The notes beneath the pieces were generated by a model. It was not told the origin of the DNA and did no database searches. It was given only the letters and a program-made list of their open reading frames with translations. DNA of 64,000 nt from Eustoma russellianum. Its lineage: Eukaryota > Streptophyta > Magnoliopsida > Gentianales > Gentianaceae. Each line of letters begins with the position of its first letter. Position 1 is the first letter of the stretch. The stretch lies in assembly GCA_036186865.1 (NCBI GenBank), contig AP025040.1, positions 14,039,536 through 14,103,535 on the forward strand, in the 5' to 3' direction. Shown in pieces: positions 35,902 through 47,559 of the stretch. The translations under genes and the position numbers were made by a program.

Positions 35902-36284
35902 TGTTGGGAAAATCGGGTATTTTTCCCACTACAACAACACAACTAGTGAAATGCACCAGTTCAGAACACTAACAAAACTACCCGACAAATAATATTGAAT
36001 ACTATACTACAATAGGAAAGAAAGCAGTAAAACAACAATAAAGAGAACAAAACAATAAAAGAGATAAAGAGAGAAACACACCCGAAAGCTTTGCTACTAG
36101 AGCTTCAGCCAAGATAGCTTGATCTCCGAATACTTGCTGAATTGCTTGCTTCTATTTATATGTAGAAGAAGATACAAGTTTTGGGATGATTTACATAAGA
36201 GGTGGAGGGGTTTATTTATAACTCCCAATTTTCCTATTCATTCTAAAACCACCGATGTGGTACAAATTTAAGCCATATTCAACA
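35902..36284 (-). repeat. Copia-4 3' LTR
   Basis: This 383-bp LTR runs from TGTTGAATATGG to TTTTCCCAACA on the minus strand. No difference from 40492-40874 was found. Confidence 0.96.
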
Positions 36285-36374
36285 AATCTCCACCTTGGCT
36301 TAATTTCAAATCCTACCATATACAAAACTTATCAACAAAAAAAAATAGTCTTTGTGTTATTTCCAAGTATCTAC

Positions 36375-39300
36375 TCAAATGTGCAAGATATTAACCAAGT
36401 CTAAACAATGTTCAAACTTGGCCCTTGTAACAACCTTGGTCAACATATCTGCAGGATTCTCCATAGTATGAATCTTCTTGAGAAGTATCTCCTCTTCTTC
36501 GAGAATTTCCCGCACAAAATGATAGCAAACATCAATATGCTTCGTCCGTGCATGAAAGACTTGATTCTTTGCCAAATGAATAGCACTCTGACTGTCAGAA
36601 TATACTTTAAGTTGTTTCTGACCAACTCCCAAGTCTTTAAGCAACCCATAAAGCCAAATTGCTTCCTTCACAGCCTCTGTAATCGCCATATACTCTGCCT
36701 CTGTTGTAGACAAAGCCACCGTTGACTGCAAGGTAGACTTCCAACTAACTGGCGCTTTTGCTAAAGTGAACAAATAGCCAGTTGTAGATCGCCGCTTATC
36801 TAAATCTCCAGCATAATCAGAATCACAATATCCAATTACGCCCTGACCAAGTGATTTATCTTGCTCAAATTCCAATCCAACATCTACGGTATTTTGGAGA
36901 TACCGTAGAATCCATTTCACAGCTTGCCAATGACCCTTGCCTGGATCATGCATGTATCTACTAACAACACTAACAGCCTGTGAAATATCTGGTCTCGTAC
37001 ACACCATTGCATACATCAAACTTCCAACTGCATTCGCATAAGGGACTTTTGCCATGTATTCTCGTTCTTCATCAGTAGTTGGAGACAAACGGCTACTCAG
37101 TTTCAAATGAGGAGCAAGTGGAGTACATACAGGTTTTGTATCTTCATGTAGACCAAACCGTTGTAGTACCTTCTGCAAATACTGCTTCTGTGACAGCCAA
37201 AGTTTACCCCTCTCTCTGTCTCTGCTTATCTCCATGCCGAGAATCTTCTTGGCTTCCCCCAAATCCTTCATCTCAAACTCTTTGCTCAACTGAGCCTTCA
37301 ACTTGTCAATATCTGATTGGCTCATTGCTGCTATCAGCATGTCATCAACATATAAGAGTAAGTAGATGTAGGAACCATCTTGAAGTTTGCACAAATACAC
37401 ACAATGATCGTATTTGCACCTCTTGTACGACTGACCCTTCATAAACTTATCAAATCGTTTGTACCACTGTCTCGGAGATTGTTTTAGTCCGTACAGCGAT
37501 TTGCTAAGTTTACAAACCCAATTTTCTTTACCAGCAACCTTGTATCCTTCTGGCTGAGTCATGTAGATTTCCTCTTCCAAATCACCGTGTAGAAACGCGG
37601 CTTTTACATCAAGTTGAGCTAGCTCCAAATTCAACTGCGCTACCAAGGCCAACAAAATCCTAATGGAGGAATGTTTAACAACTGGAGAAAATACCTCATT
37701 GTAGTCAATTCCCTCCCTCTGAGCAAATCCTTTAGCCACCAACCTTGCCTTGTAGCGAACATCTTCTTTATGAGGAAATCCTTCTTTCTTTGCAAATACC
37801 CATTTGCACCCAATTGCCTTCTTATCTTCTGGTAGTTGTGCCAGCTTCCACGTATTGTTCTTCTTCAGAGATTGCATCTCTTCTTCCATTGCACCTGCCC
37901 AGCTTCCCCTTTCTGGACTTAGAATAGCTTCTGAGTAAGTGGATGGAATGTCATCAACAACTGGAAGTGCATAGGCTACCATGTCAGCAAAACGAGTAGG
38001 CTTTTGAATTTCTCGTCTTTGTCTTCGAACTGCAATTGGCGCCGATTGCTGTTGAGGTTCTTGGGTAGAATCCTCTTCTTCATCTGACTCTTCTTCTGCC
38101 ATAGGAGAGTCACTGGTGGTGCTTCGTGCTGGGATCACCACTCTTTGCTCAAACTCCACCTGCTTCGGAGTACACTCCACCTGCTGCAGAGTACTATCAG
38201 CTCCTTGATTTACCTTGTTCAACATGGCAGATTCATCAAAGGTAACATCTCTGCTGATAATCGTCTTCTTTGCCTCCAGACACCATAAACGGTATCCCTT
38301 CACTCCAGGATTGAAGCCCATGAAAAGAGCCTTCTTTGCCCGTGGATCCAACTTTGATTCAATCACATGATAATATGCAATAGAACCAAAAACATGCAAA
38401 GAATCATAATCAGTTGCAGGTTTTCCAGACCATGCCTCCAACGGAGTTTTGCCATCTATAGCAGATGATGGCAACCGATTGACGATATGTTGAGCGTACG
38501 TCACAGCCTCAGCCCAAAATTTTCTGTCTAACCCAGCATTAGACAGCATACAACGAACTTTCTCCACAAGTGTCTTGTTCATACGCTCTGACACGCCATT
38601 CTGCTGTGGTGTCTTTCTAACAGTGAAGTGTCGAACTATGCCACAGTCTTGGCATACCTTCAGGAATGGATCATTATTGTATTCTCCTCCATTGTCTGTT
38701 CGGAGAACCTTAATCTTCCTTCCTGTTTGGTTTTCAACTTGTGCTTTCCACTTAAGGAAAATGTCAAGCACATCATCTTTATTCTTCATTGTATACACCC
38801 ACACTCTTCTTGAAAAATCATCAACAAAGGTGACAAAATAATGCCTACCTCCAATGGATGGAGTCTTGGCAGGTCCCCACACATCTGAATGCACATAATC
38901 CAGAATACCCTTGGTATTATGAATCGCAGTGCCAAATTTCACTCTTCGTTGTTTTCCAAGAACACAATGCTCACAAAATTCAAGTTTGCAAGCCTTAGTA
39001 CCTTTCAAGAGTCCTTGCTTGGCAAGAATTTGCAAGGACTTTTCTCCAGCATGACCCAACCTCATATGCCACAGCTTCATTGCCTCAGCATCCTTCTTTG
39101 TGCTAGAAGTTGCTGCCGCTACTGCCCCCACCACTGTATTACCTTGGTAGTAATACAGATTGTTTTTCCTCGTACCTTTCAACATCACCAGTGCTCCTGA
39201 AGTTGCTTTAAGAACTCCATCTCGCATCGTCACAACTAGGCCTTTAGATTCTAAGGCCCCCAAAGAGATGAGATTCTTCTTAAACTTTGGCACGTACCGC

Positions 39301-40412
39301 ACATCCCGTAAAATTCTGGTGGATCCATCATGATTTCTCAGCTTGATTGAACCTATCCCGGTTGTTTTACATGGATTATCATTACCCATGTAAACAACTC
39401 CACCAACAAGTTCCTGGAATTCAAAGAAAAATTCCCGAATAGGACACATATGATAGGTACAACCTGAATCCAATATCCACTCATCTGGATGTAATGATGC
39501 TGAAGGCAAGACAGTCAAAGAGATATCTGATTCCGCATCACTTTTGCATTCTGCAACATTTGCATCTTGCGGAGTCTTCCCTTTCTTTTTTAGCTTTGGA
39601 CAATCTTTCTTCCAGTGCCCTTTCTCACGACAGAAAGCACACTCGTCTTTGGCAACGGCTCGGCCTTTGGATTTAGACCTTTCTCTTCTTCCTTTTGTCT
39701 GGCTTTGCTGACGACCTCTTGCCACCAATGCTTCTTCTGATGTCGTTGATTTGTTTTTCATCTTATCTTGCTTTCTCAATTCATGACTATATAAAGCAGA
39801 ACAAACAGCATCTAACGACACATTCTCTTTCCCATGAAGTAATGTAGTTTCCAAATGTTCAAATTCATCGGGAAGAGACGATAACAACATCAAAGCCAGA
39901 TCTTCATCCTCAAATTTCACATCTAAATTCAGCAGGTCTGCTACTAATTGATTAAACATAGTGATGTGTTCATTCATAGTAGTACCTGACCGGTAATCAA
40001 ATCGGAACAGTCTTTTCTTCATGAGGAGCTTGTTCTGACCACTCCTTTTCAGAAACTTGTCCTCCAACGCCTTCCACAGTTTGTGTGCAGAAGTTTCACT
40101 CTTGAAAGCATACTTCTGCTCTCTGGACAGGCAAGATCGAATAGTTCCGCATGCCAACCGATTGATGATGCTCCAATCTTTATCCTCTATCTCTTCTGGT
40201 TTCTTTCCTTCAATGGCAATATCAAGACCCTGTTGGAAAAGAGAGTCCAAGACCTCCCCTTGCCACATACCGAAATGGCCAGTACCATCAAATATTTCCA
40301 CCGCCAATTTCAAACTAGACACCGGGAACCTCGACCATGATGACGAGGAGCCCGATACCCCCGATGGAATATTTGAGATCACACCCTTCGCTTCTTGATC
40401 TTTAGTTGCCAT
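36375..40412 (-). CDS. gag-pol: Copia-4 gag-pol polyprotein, 1345 aa, intact
   Basis: One open frame encodes all proteins needed for retrotransposition. Gag occupies about residues 1-300, with the zinc knuckle CAFCREKGHWKKDC (C258, C261, H266, C271). Protease has its active site LDSG at D315-G317. The pre-integrase zinc domain starts at LWHMRLGH (447). Integrase has D510, D573 and E609, giving the expected D-35-E spacing. RT spans about 830-1090, with D935 (QLDVKAAF) and YVDD at 1021-1024. RNase H follows, with D1197, STTEAEY (1235-1241) and D1273. All catalytic residues are present. The start at 40412 gives MATKDQEAKG, about 65 bases downstream of the primer site on the minus strand. Length and order match copia polyproteins, which are cleaved by their own protease in cytoplasmic particles. 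Gag-to-Pol ratio control is not evident, as in most single-frame plant copia elements. Confidence 0.96.
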   Translation of the reverse strand: MATKDQEAKGVISNIPSGVSGSSSSWSRFPVSSLKLAVEIFDGTGHFGMWQGEVLDSLFQQGLDIAIEGKKPEEIEDKDWSIINRLACGTIRSCLSREQKYAFKSETSAHKLWKALEDKFLKRSGQNKLLMKKRLFRFDYRSGTTMNEHITMFNQLVADLLNLDVKFEDEDLALMLLSSLPDEFEHLETTLLHGKENVSLDAVCSALYSHELRKQDKMKNKSTTSEEALVARGRQQSQTKGRRERSKSKGRAVAKDECAFCREKGHWKKDCPKLKKKGKTPQDANVAECKSDAESDISLTVLPSASLHPDEWILDSGCTYHMCPIREFFFEFQELVGGVVYMGNDNPCKTTGIGSIKLRNHDGSTRILRDVRYVPKFKKNLISLGALESKGLVVTMRDGVLKATSGALVMLKGTRKNNLYYYQGNTVVGAVAAATSSTKKDAEAMKLWHMRLGHAGEKSLQILAKQGLLKGTKACKLEFCEHCVLGKQRRVKFGTAIHNTKGILDYVHSDVWGPAKTPSIGGRHYFVTFVDDFSRRVWVYTMKNKDDVLDIFLKWKAQVENQTGRKIKVLRTDNGGEYNNDPFLKVCQDCGIVRHFTVRKTPQQNGVSERMNKTLVEKVRCMLSNAGLDRKFWAEAVTYAQHIVNRLPSSAIDGKTPLEAWSGKPATDYDSLHVFGSIAYYHVIESKLDPRAKKALFMGFNPGVKGYRLWCLEAKKTIISRDVTFDESAMLNKVNQGADSTLQQVECTPKQVEFEQRVVIPARSTTSDSPMAEEESDEEEDSTQEPQQQSAPIAVRRQRREIQKPTRFADMVAYALPVVDDIPSTYSEAILSPERGSWAGAMEEEMQSLKKNNTWKLAQLPEDKKAIGCKWVFAKKEGFPHKEDVRYKARLVAKGFAQREGIDYNEVFSPVVKHSSIRILLALVAQLNLELAQLDVKAAFLHGDLEEEIYMTQPEGYKVAGKENWVCKLSKSLYGLKQSPRQWYKRFDKFMKGQSYKRCKYDHCVYLCKLQDGSYIYLLLYVDDMLIAAMSQSDIDKLKAQLSKEFEMKDLGEAKKILGMEISRDRERGKLWLSQKQYLQKVLQRFGLHEDTKPVCTPLAPHLKLSSRLSPTTDEEREYMAKVPYANAVGSLMYAMVCTRPDISQAVSVVSRYMHDPGKGHWQAVKWILRYLQNTVDVGLEFEQDKSLGQGVIGYCDSDYAGDLDKRRSTTGYLFTLAKAPVSWKSTLQSTVALSTTEAEYMAITEAVKEAIWLYGLLKDLGVGQKQLKVYSDSQSAIHLAKNQVFHARTKHIDVCYHFVREILEEEEILLKKIHTMENPADMLTKVVTRAKFEHCLDLVNILHI

Positions 40413-40477
40413 TACAGACTCAATATATAGTATTCCATATTACAACAAATTTCAAACAGCCCAAGGGCGAACCTTCG

Positions 40478-40491
40478 GCTCTGATACCACT
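40478..40491 (-). promoter_or_regulatory. Copia-4 primer-binding site
   Basis: On the minus strand, GTGGTATCAGAGCC starts one base after the LTR end and is complementary to initiator tRNA-Met. Confidence 0.92.
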
Positions 40492-40874
40492 TGTTGGGAA
40501 AATCGGGTATTTTTCCCACTACAACAACACAACTAGTGAAATGCACCAGTTCAGAACACTAACAAAACTACCCGACAAATAATATTGAATACTATACTAC
40601 AATAGGAAAGAAAGCAGTAAAACAACAATAAAGAGAACAAAACAATAAAAGAGATAAAGAGAGAAACACACCCGAAAGCTTTGCTACTAGAGCTTCAGCC
40701 AAGATAGCTTGATCTCCGAATACTTGCTGAATTGCTTGCTTCTATTTATATGTAGAAGAAGATACAAGTTTTGGGATGATTTACATAAGAGGTGGAGGGG
40801 TTTATTTATAACTCCCAATTTTCCTATTCATTCTAAAACCACCGATGTGGTACAAATTTAAGCCATATTCAACA
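40492..40874 (-). repeat. Copia-4 5' LTR
   Basis: This 383-bp promoter-containing LTR has a TATA-like TATAAATA on the minus strand near 40799-40808. It appears identical to the 3' LTR. Confidence 0.96.
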
Positions 40875-40879
40875 CGTAC

Positions 40880-41475
40880 ACTAGAGCCCAAGCTGTAAAA
40901 AGGAACAATTGATAGCTTCTCGTATCACATTTGCATAGTCTGGGGAGCAGCAAGCCGTCGGTTGTACCAATGGAGACTCGGAAAACAAATATCACCAGAC
41001 GAAAAGTCCGTTTAGAATGCATGTTATCAGACTTGAGAAGAGATCCCAAAAGTAGGATAGAGATAAGACGTCTAAGGTTGTACCATAGCATATGGCTAAT
41101 CTAGAACACCACTCCTGGTGGTCCAGACATGTTCTAAGACAGTTAGATATTTTTGTTATTTCATCTACTAGCCGACAGTCTGAATTCTCTAAGAGTTTGT
41201 CGACGTAATGAACTGATCTTTTGGACGTGCTCAAATTGGGCTGGCAAGCTTAGTATAACGTTTAATACGCCAATCCAATATGATTTGGATGGACCGAATT
41301 GATACCTGAAAAACCTGACATACATCAAAAGGCAATTGAACGACTTCACGGGGAGGATATCGCATGATGGTGTAACTAGTGACGCGAAAGGCAGTTATGT
41401 AAATACTTTGGAGTGCTATTACAATGTCGATAAGTTGCAGCAGTGTTATGTGAGTAACGACGGTATCAACAAGGA
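40880..41475. other. Unannotated spacer
   Basis: This is the continuation of 35560-35896 across Copia-4. Short frames occur on the minus strand but none resembles a known protein. It is probably old repeat-derived DNA. Confidence 0.5.
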
Positions 41476-41680
41476 GATTGTTAGGCATTTGAGCTGAGAC
41501 TTGAATTTATGTTGGTTTTAAAAAATTCAATTAATTCACACGAGGTTTTGCGGCTCTTTAACTAAAGAACAGTAGTTTAAAGACCATAGGCGGCTTGACT
41601 GTGGCGAAGTGTTGTTACTCTTTATTTAACTGGCAATGTTTTAAAGACCGGACCAAACTGGACGGCTCAACCGCTAACTG
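41476..41680. repeat. Dispersed 150-bp repeat, copy C
   Basis: GTTAGGCATTTGAGCTGAGAC, TTGAATTTATGTTGGTTTT and GAGGTTTTGCGGCTCTTTAAC match copies A and B. The CTTTAACT-plus-TTTTAAAGACC part is then repeated once more (41620-41650). Confidence 0.65.
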
Positions 41681-41689
41681 GTGAACCTC

Positions 41690-41870
41690 TGCTTTTTTTT
41701 TTTTTAATGGGTTGCTCCGAGGTATCCTCCCAGCCGAAAGTCAGAAGACTAATCCTCCATCCCTGCGGTCAGCACACGAAGTGGTAGGGGACTGACCAAA
41801 CGATTTTCTCTATTCACATGAGCGGGGATCGAATCCCTGACCACATGCTTAAAGTACTTGATGCAATTTT
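41690..41870 (-). mobile_element. Possible SINE
   Basis: Read on the minus strand, a GGGATTCGATCCCCG segment (41823-41837), similar to a Pol III B box, is followed about 130 bases later by a run of 14 or so A residues (T-run at 41692-41706). A convincing A box and a target duplication were not found, so this remains tentative. Confidence 0.3.
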
Positions 41871-43300
41871 CATTATAGGTCACTGGAAACAACCTATACG
41901 TGTTTCAATACACGGGTAAAGTTGCGTGTATCCGATCTTCTTTATTTCGCTATAGTCGGGAACTTTTAAAGCAATAAAGTAATATTGTTATTGTTGTATT
42001 ACGTCATGGTCCAACACTAGTTTAATAACAGTCTAATAACGGTTGTACCAATAAACCATCAACTAGTAATTTCACGTTGCTAACGGACTCTCAAGCTATA
42101 GGCAGTCATAATCATGTCACATCACACATATGGCCACATAAAATAATGACTCGAGGGTCTTTGTACTAGTCTCGTGGAGGCCTCTCTTTTCTCATATCCA
42201 TGTGTTGGAACTCAATGCAATTGAAGAGGCTCATCCCTCAACCTCTTCAATAGAGTTTTAATTTTAAAAGTAGTTGCCCTCCTTCACTCTTCATCCCTCA
42301 ACCTCTTCAATAGAGTTTGAATTTTAAAAGTAGTTGCCCTCCTTCACTTGATGATCCTTTATTTTTGTATCCATGCCGAATGGCGACTTTCAATGAAATG
42401 AATTATGACTATCAACAACAACATTATTTCATCGTTTTAGAGATTCCTGCTTATGACAAGATATGAGATATTGAATGTACGCAACTATACATATGTTAAA
42501 AACACATAAACGTTGTTTTCCGACGGTCATAACAAAAATTGCGTCAAATTTTGTCTCTTTACCGCTAGAATAAAAGGATAATGACGCTCAACTGTGAGAT
42601 TAAATTTTAACAAGTTGTACAAATTATTCTCAATTCAGCTTTTATCTATTACGTCATGCTAACATGATTTCATTTATAAGTATTCTCGTCTCGCGGGGAC
42701 AATGACAGTGTTGCAAACGTGCCCATCTGTTTTTCCTTTGTTATTATTTATTACTCCTTTTATCTATGTTTTGACCTTCTTAATAAAATCGAACCTTATG
42801 TGTTAAAGAGTAATAATCTGTTTATCGTTTGGAGCATTCCTATAATTATTACCAGAACTAACTATCCCAAACCTTTTTTCTTAAAAAAAAATAAAACAAA
42901 CTAAACTAAAAACAAAAACTTGATATTATTATAACAACTACGACAAATATAAGTAGTATTACATAGTTTTTATAATTCGTAAACATTTTTCAACGATTTC
43001 CCCAAATTGAGGGAATTTTGAAAAAGACACTATTGTGTGTCAATCAAATCAAAAGAGTACGACAATGGTGAAATGGATTTTATAAGACAGGTCATTTTAT
43101 TATCACTTGATGTTTAGCTCATGAATATTAAATGTTACAATGTGGAAGGCCAACTGCCTGCCGTGTGGTCTAGAACTTACAAGAAATTAATAAATGTCCT
43201 TTCTTAGACCTTCCATAAATTGCTCATTAACGCGAATGAGGTTATCAAACGGGAGATGTGGTTTGCGGGATGCCATTCTTTCCTTTCCTTTCTTCTTTTT
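41871..43300. other. Spacer with a 60-bp tandem duplication
   Basis: No gene was recognised. Positions 42231-42290 and 42291-42350 are exact-length (60 bp) tandem copies differing at a few bases. The remainder is AT-rich. Confidence 0.55.
42231..42350. repeat. Tandem duplication, 2 x 60 bp
   Basis: Both units start TCATCCCTCAACCTCTTCAA. They differ at only a few positions. Confidence 0.92.
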
Positions 43301-44205
43301 CACAATGAGAAGATTACACAATTAGGCAATTACACAATTAGGCGTGTGCGTGCACACATACATAGAGATAAACATATTGAATTTATTTGATAAATCCCTA
43401 ATTAATGGCCGTTTAATCGAATTACTGGACAAAGTAACAAAGACGGAATTTTACCTTGCTCCATGTCTAATGCTGATCTGCTCACCACATATGCTCCTGC
43501 TGCTTGATGAAGAACCAAGGATTCACGACCACCAACCAATTGTTGATGCACCCCTTGAACGGCTTCAACAGTTCACTGTTTTATCCAATGAAGAGGCTAG
43601 ACAATATGGATTGTGTAGAATAAAAAGTTGGCACTTCACCCTTTCTCCTCAATGGCCGGCTGCCCACTTGATGTGTAAGGAGGTGAAAAACCGCCTCCTT
43701 TAAATAGAGAAAGAATCCTTATGGTGATAGGATTTGGAGTTGTGATGACAACCAAATCCTTTTCCTTTAGCGATGACGACTCTATCTCATTTTATCACCA
43801 AAGGAGCATATACTTGATGTTATCATCAAGTGATCTTTATCCAATATTTAATATTTAATAATATTAATTATGTATCAACACTTATCTATTAACCATGTGT
43901 GAGTTGTCCCCTCCCCTCATGGATTAGATGTCGTACACTTTATGGTCGTTGCACTTTGAGCCCGTCCATTGCAGTCTCTGACCATATGACTTTCTACATA
44001 TTTGGAGTTACTATTTTATACTACACTATACTTCCACGAACACGCCTCGGTGATCACTTAACGTGTAGATGTTTTACGCAATAATTAATATTATTACGTG
44101 TCATATGTGACATATAAAATTATCATACATAATATCCACCTTATGATTAATTCGTGTTTACTTAATCAACGTGATGCGTTACACGTGTCACGATTAATCC
44201 CAACA
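43300..44205 (-). repeat. Copia-5 3' LTR, left edge approximate
   Basis: The right edge is clear: on the minus strand AAGTGAGAGAT (purine tract, 44206-44216) is followed by TGTTGGGATTAATCG. A TATA-like TATTTAAAGGAGG on the minus strand near 43694-43708 suggests the promoter. The other end could not be fixed because no second LTR is available. Confidence 0.6.
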
Positions 44206-44639
44206 ATCTCTCACTTGGACTATGTATGATTCTTAAAGATTATACATCACTCGTTTGAGCTCCCTTAATGAATATTCCTTAGTGTGTCTTACCTTTTCAG
44301 GTCCACCAGCAAATGTTACAAAAGACTTAAGCCGCACGCCACCATATTGAATTAGTGACTTGTCTCTCTTAAATCATAATATTAAAATTCCACTGAATGA
44401 CATGGATGCTGTAATGGATATGTAGTATGGAATTAATATACTAGGTGATCGTACATATCTAATTCCAATTTGGCCTTAACTTAGCGAGATCAATAGAATT
44501 CAGAATGTATGTCGTGACCGCTTAATGTACATTACTTCTGCAAAAAACTTTAACATAAATAAAATGTACATTATGTTTGTTTGTCTGAAAACTTTAAAAC
44601 AATACACTTCTTTGAGCGTAAGAAAACATAAATCCCTCA

Positions 44640-45296
44640 GACTCCAACTAGGACAAAACATCCTTAACCGGACTAAGACCCATACGCCCAACATGCTTGT
44701 GAAATACTACGGGTTCCACGGCCTTAGTCAAAGGATCGGCCATCATGGAGTCTGTGGTAACATGCTCAATTCTGATGAGATCACTATGAACTTTTTCTTT
44801 CACAGCCAGATATCTTATTTCTATATATTTCGCTTTTAACGAACTCCAATTGTTATTTGAATATAGCACCACAGTATTACTATCAATGTTAATCTTCATT
44901 GAAGACGAGATAGTCTCCACCACTCGCAGCCCTCTAACAAAATGGCGAAGCCATATCGCTTAGTTGGATGCATGAAGGCATGCCACAAACTCTGCCTCCA
45001 TAGTAGAGGACACCAATAAGGCGTGTTTTGCATTTTTTTCACGAGATCACTCCTCAGTCTAGAGTAAATACATAGCCCGATGTTAATTTCATGTTATCAT
45101 GGCATCCAGCAAAATCAGAATCTGTGCATCCAATGATCTCTAACTCATCAGATCTCCGATACGTCAGCACGTATTACTTTGTTCCTTGTAAGTATCTCAT
45201 CACCCTTTTTGCTGTTGTCTAGTGATCCTTACCCGGATCACAGAGGTATATATCTAGCATTCCAGTGATGTATGCCAAATCTGGCCGTGTGCATAG
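44640..45296 (-). pseudogene. Copia-5 RNase H remnant
   Basis: The frame 44923-44648 contains VVLYSNNNWSSLKAKYIEIRYLAVKEKV and then MMADPLTKAVEPVVF, the C-terminal RNase H block. Upstream blocks (TKRRLS-like, SSTMEAEFVA-like near 44990-45010) lie in other frames. Confidence 0.8.
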
Positions 45297-46080
45297 TTAG
45301 TCATACGTTATGCTCCCTACCACCAAATCATAGAGAGTATTCTGCATCTTTGAAGGTTCAAACTCACCTTTGGGACATAGCTTTAGGCTGAACTTGTCTC
45401 CCCTAGCCACATGGGTACTCAATGGGTTACACTTATCCATACTATTCTGCTTTAAAACCTTTTTGATATATGCTTTTTGTGAGAGACCTAGGATACCTTG
45501 GCTACGAATCCTTCGTATCTCGAGTCCCAACACAAATGAGGCTTCACCAAGGTCTTTCATTTCGAAGTGTTTTCTCAGAAAGGTTTTGCTGTTGCTCAAC
45601 ATGTTTACATCATTTGTTGCAAGCAGTATATCATCTACGTACAAGATCAAGATTATGAACTTTCTCCTATTAAACTTGTGATACACGTATTTGTCAAATT
45701 GGTTTGGCCTAAAACCGAAAGAGACAACCACTTTGGCGAATTTGAAGTACCACTGTCGAGACGCTTGCTTGAGCCCATAGATGGATTTCTTCAGTCGATA
45801 AACTATGCTTTTTGGATCTCCCACTTTGAATTGAGGCAGTTGAACCATGTAAATGGTCTCGTTGAGTTCTCCGTTTAAGAATGTAGTCTTGACATCCATC
45901 TGATGTTTCTTAAGATCTAGGTGCGCCACTAAAGCCATGCTTCTCCTAAAGGAATCCTTCGTTGACACTAGAGAGAAGGTTTCCGTGTAGTCTATGCCTT
46001 TCTTTTCGGTAAATCCTTTAGCAACAAGTCGAGCCTTATACCGTTCTACGTTGCCTTTCTCGTTTGGTTTTAAATATCCA
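45297..46080 (-). pseudogene. Copia-5 reverse transcriptase remnant
   Basis: The open frame 45968-45297 has KHQMDVKTTFLNGELNETIY, RLKKSIYGLKQASRQWYFKF, ILILYVDDILLATNDV and MKDLGEASFVLGLEI. The N-terminal part of RT (46080-45970) is shifted. The catalytic YVDD is intact. Confidence 0.85.
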
Positions 46081-46464
46081 CTTGCAACCGACGGGCTTCA
46101 AACCTTTAGGCAATTAGACGACCTCCAATACTTTGTTGTCGTGCATGGACTCAATCTCTTCTTCCATGGCCTTGATCCATTTTGCTGAATTTCGATATGT
46201 AATGCTTGTTGGAAGTTTTCGGGGTCATCGTCCATCATACCAACATCGAATTTGTGTTCTTGAGATATAACACATAGTCGTTAGGTATGGGGTTTCTCCT
46301 TTCGCGAGTGGATCGCCTTAGGAGCACTTGTTCTTGGGATACTGTAGGTTCTTGAACTGCATCAGTAGGAAATTCTTCTTGTTCTTGAGCGACTTCCTCA
46401 GGAGCTTGTTCCTGTGGTGCGACACTACTGGGATGAGGTGCCTCATTTGCAGGTAACAGTGGTG

Positions 46465-47501
46465 TTATCTTCCTAATGTCGGTTTGATTCGCATTTCTGT
46501 CGCATCTAAGTGACCCTCATCTAACTCAAAGATCTGCTGATGCAAATCATTCCTCCCTGGATCCAAAGTATTCTCAAAGAACTTTACTGAATTTTTCTCG
46601 AAAAATATTTTACTTGTGGGATCGTAGCATTTGTACCCTCGTGAACTTTCCGCGTAAGTAACAAAATAGCAACTAACTGTCTTTGTGTCCAGTTTTCTTT
46701 CATTTGGTTTGTAAGGCTTTGCCTCTCCGGACAACTCCAAACCTTAATGTGGTTAACGCTAAGCTTGCGCTTAGTCCATAACTCGCAAGGGGTCTTGAAT
46801 GTTGCCTTACTTGGTACTCGGTTGAGGATGTGAGCTGCGGTTTTAAGTGCTTCTCCCTCGATGAATAATGGTAGCGTAGTTTGGCTCATAATACTATGTA
46901 TCATGTCTATAGGCATGCGGTTTCGTCTTTCAGCTACGCCATTATTGCTTGGTGATCTATGCATGGTATATTAAGGGATGATTCTGATTTCCTCTAAATA
47001 TTTAGCAAATTGTCCCAGACATTACTCCCCTGGCCCGTTATATCGACCGGAATATTCTCCTTCACGGTCTGATATGGCATCTTTAATCCTTTTGTTGAGT
47101 TGTAACTCAACTTCAGCCTTAAAGGATTTGAACATGTCCAGTGCTTGCATTTTTTTCCTTAAGCAAGAATATGTAACCAAATCATGAATAGTCGTCAATA
47201 AAAGTGATGAAAGAGGAGTGGCCGTTTCGGGTGGTCGGTTGAAATGGGCCACTTATACCGGTGTGGAGCAACTATAATCGACTATTTGCACGATTTGCTT
47301 CACATCTTTGGACTTTAGTTTGTTACCTTTAGCAGAAAATACACATGAATCAAAATTCGTTAAGTCTAAAGGATTGAGAATTTCATTCTTAACAAGACGT
47401 TCCATTTTTCCTTTGGACACGTGTCTTAAACGTCGATGCCATAATAATCCTGAATCCTCATGAGTTAATTTTTCTTTAATGTTTTGCGTAATGAAATGCA
47501 T
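46465..47501 (-). pseudogene. Copia-5 integrase remnant
   Basis: In minus-strand order: LLWHRRLRHVSKGKMERLVK (zinc domain, 47470-47400), a DRGGEY-like segment that reads SDREGEYSGRY near 47050, NNGVAERRNRMP near 46930 carrying the Glu, and the C-terminal block. Three frames are used (47501-47253, 47252-47022 and 46964-46465). Confidence 0.82.
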
Positions 47502-47559
47502 GGTTTCTTGGTTTGAGGCAACGTTTATCGATAAAACGAAATAAGGTTGCGTCTAAACG

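Larger units (their letters stand above)
35902..40874 (-). mobile_element. Copia-4: complete, potentially autonomous copia element
   Basis: A 4973-bp element with perfect CGTAC duplications (35897-35901 and 40875-40879), 383-bp LTRs that I read as identical, an intact primer site (TGGTATCAGAGCC on the minus strand, about 40478-40491), a polypurine tract (AAGCCAAGGTGGAGAT, about 36285-36300) and a single uninterrupted gag-pol frame. Identical LTRs imply very recent insertion. Domain order and gag type fit the Tork (Tnt1-like) branch of copia; the lineage call is by eye. Confidence 0.96.

Noticed and set aside
35902..40874. Copia-4 or other elements as integrated plant virus (pararetrovirus) sequence
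   Set aside because: Protease-integrase-RT order, LTRs with target duplications and copia-specific motifs identify Ty1/copia retrotransposons. No movement or coat protein was seen.
43344..43703. 119-codon plus-strand open frame
   Set aside because: It lies within the likely Copia-5 LTR, shows no domain and reads against the element; best taken as chance.
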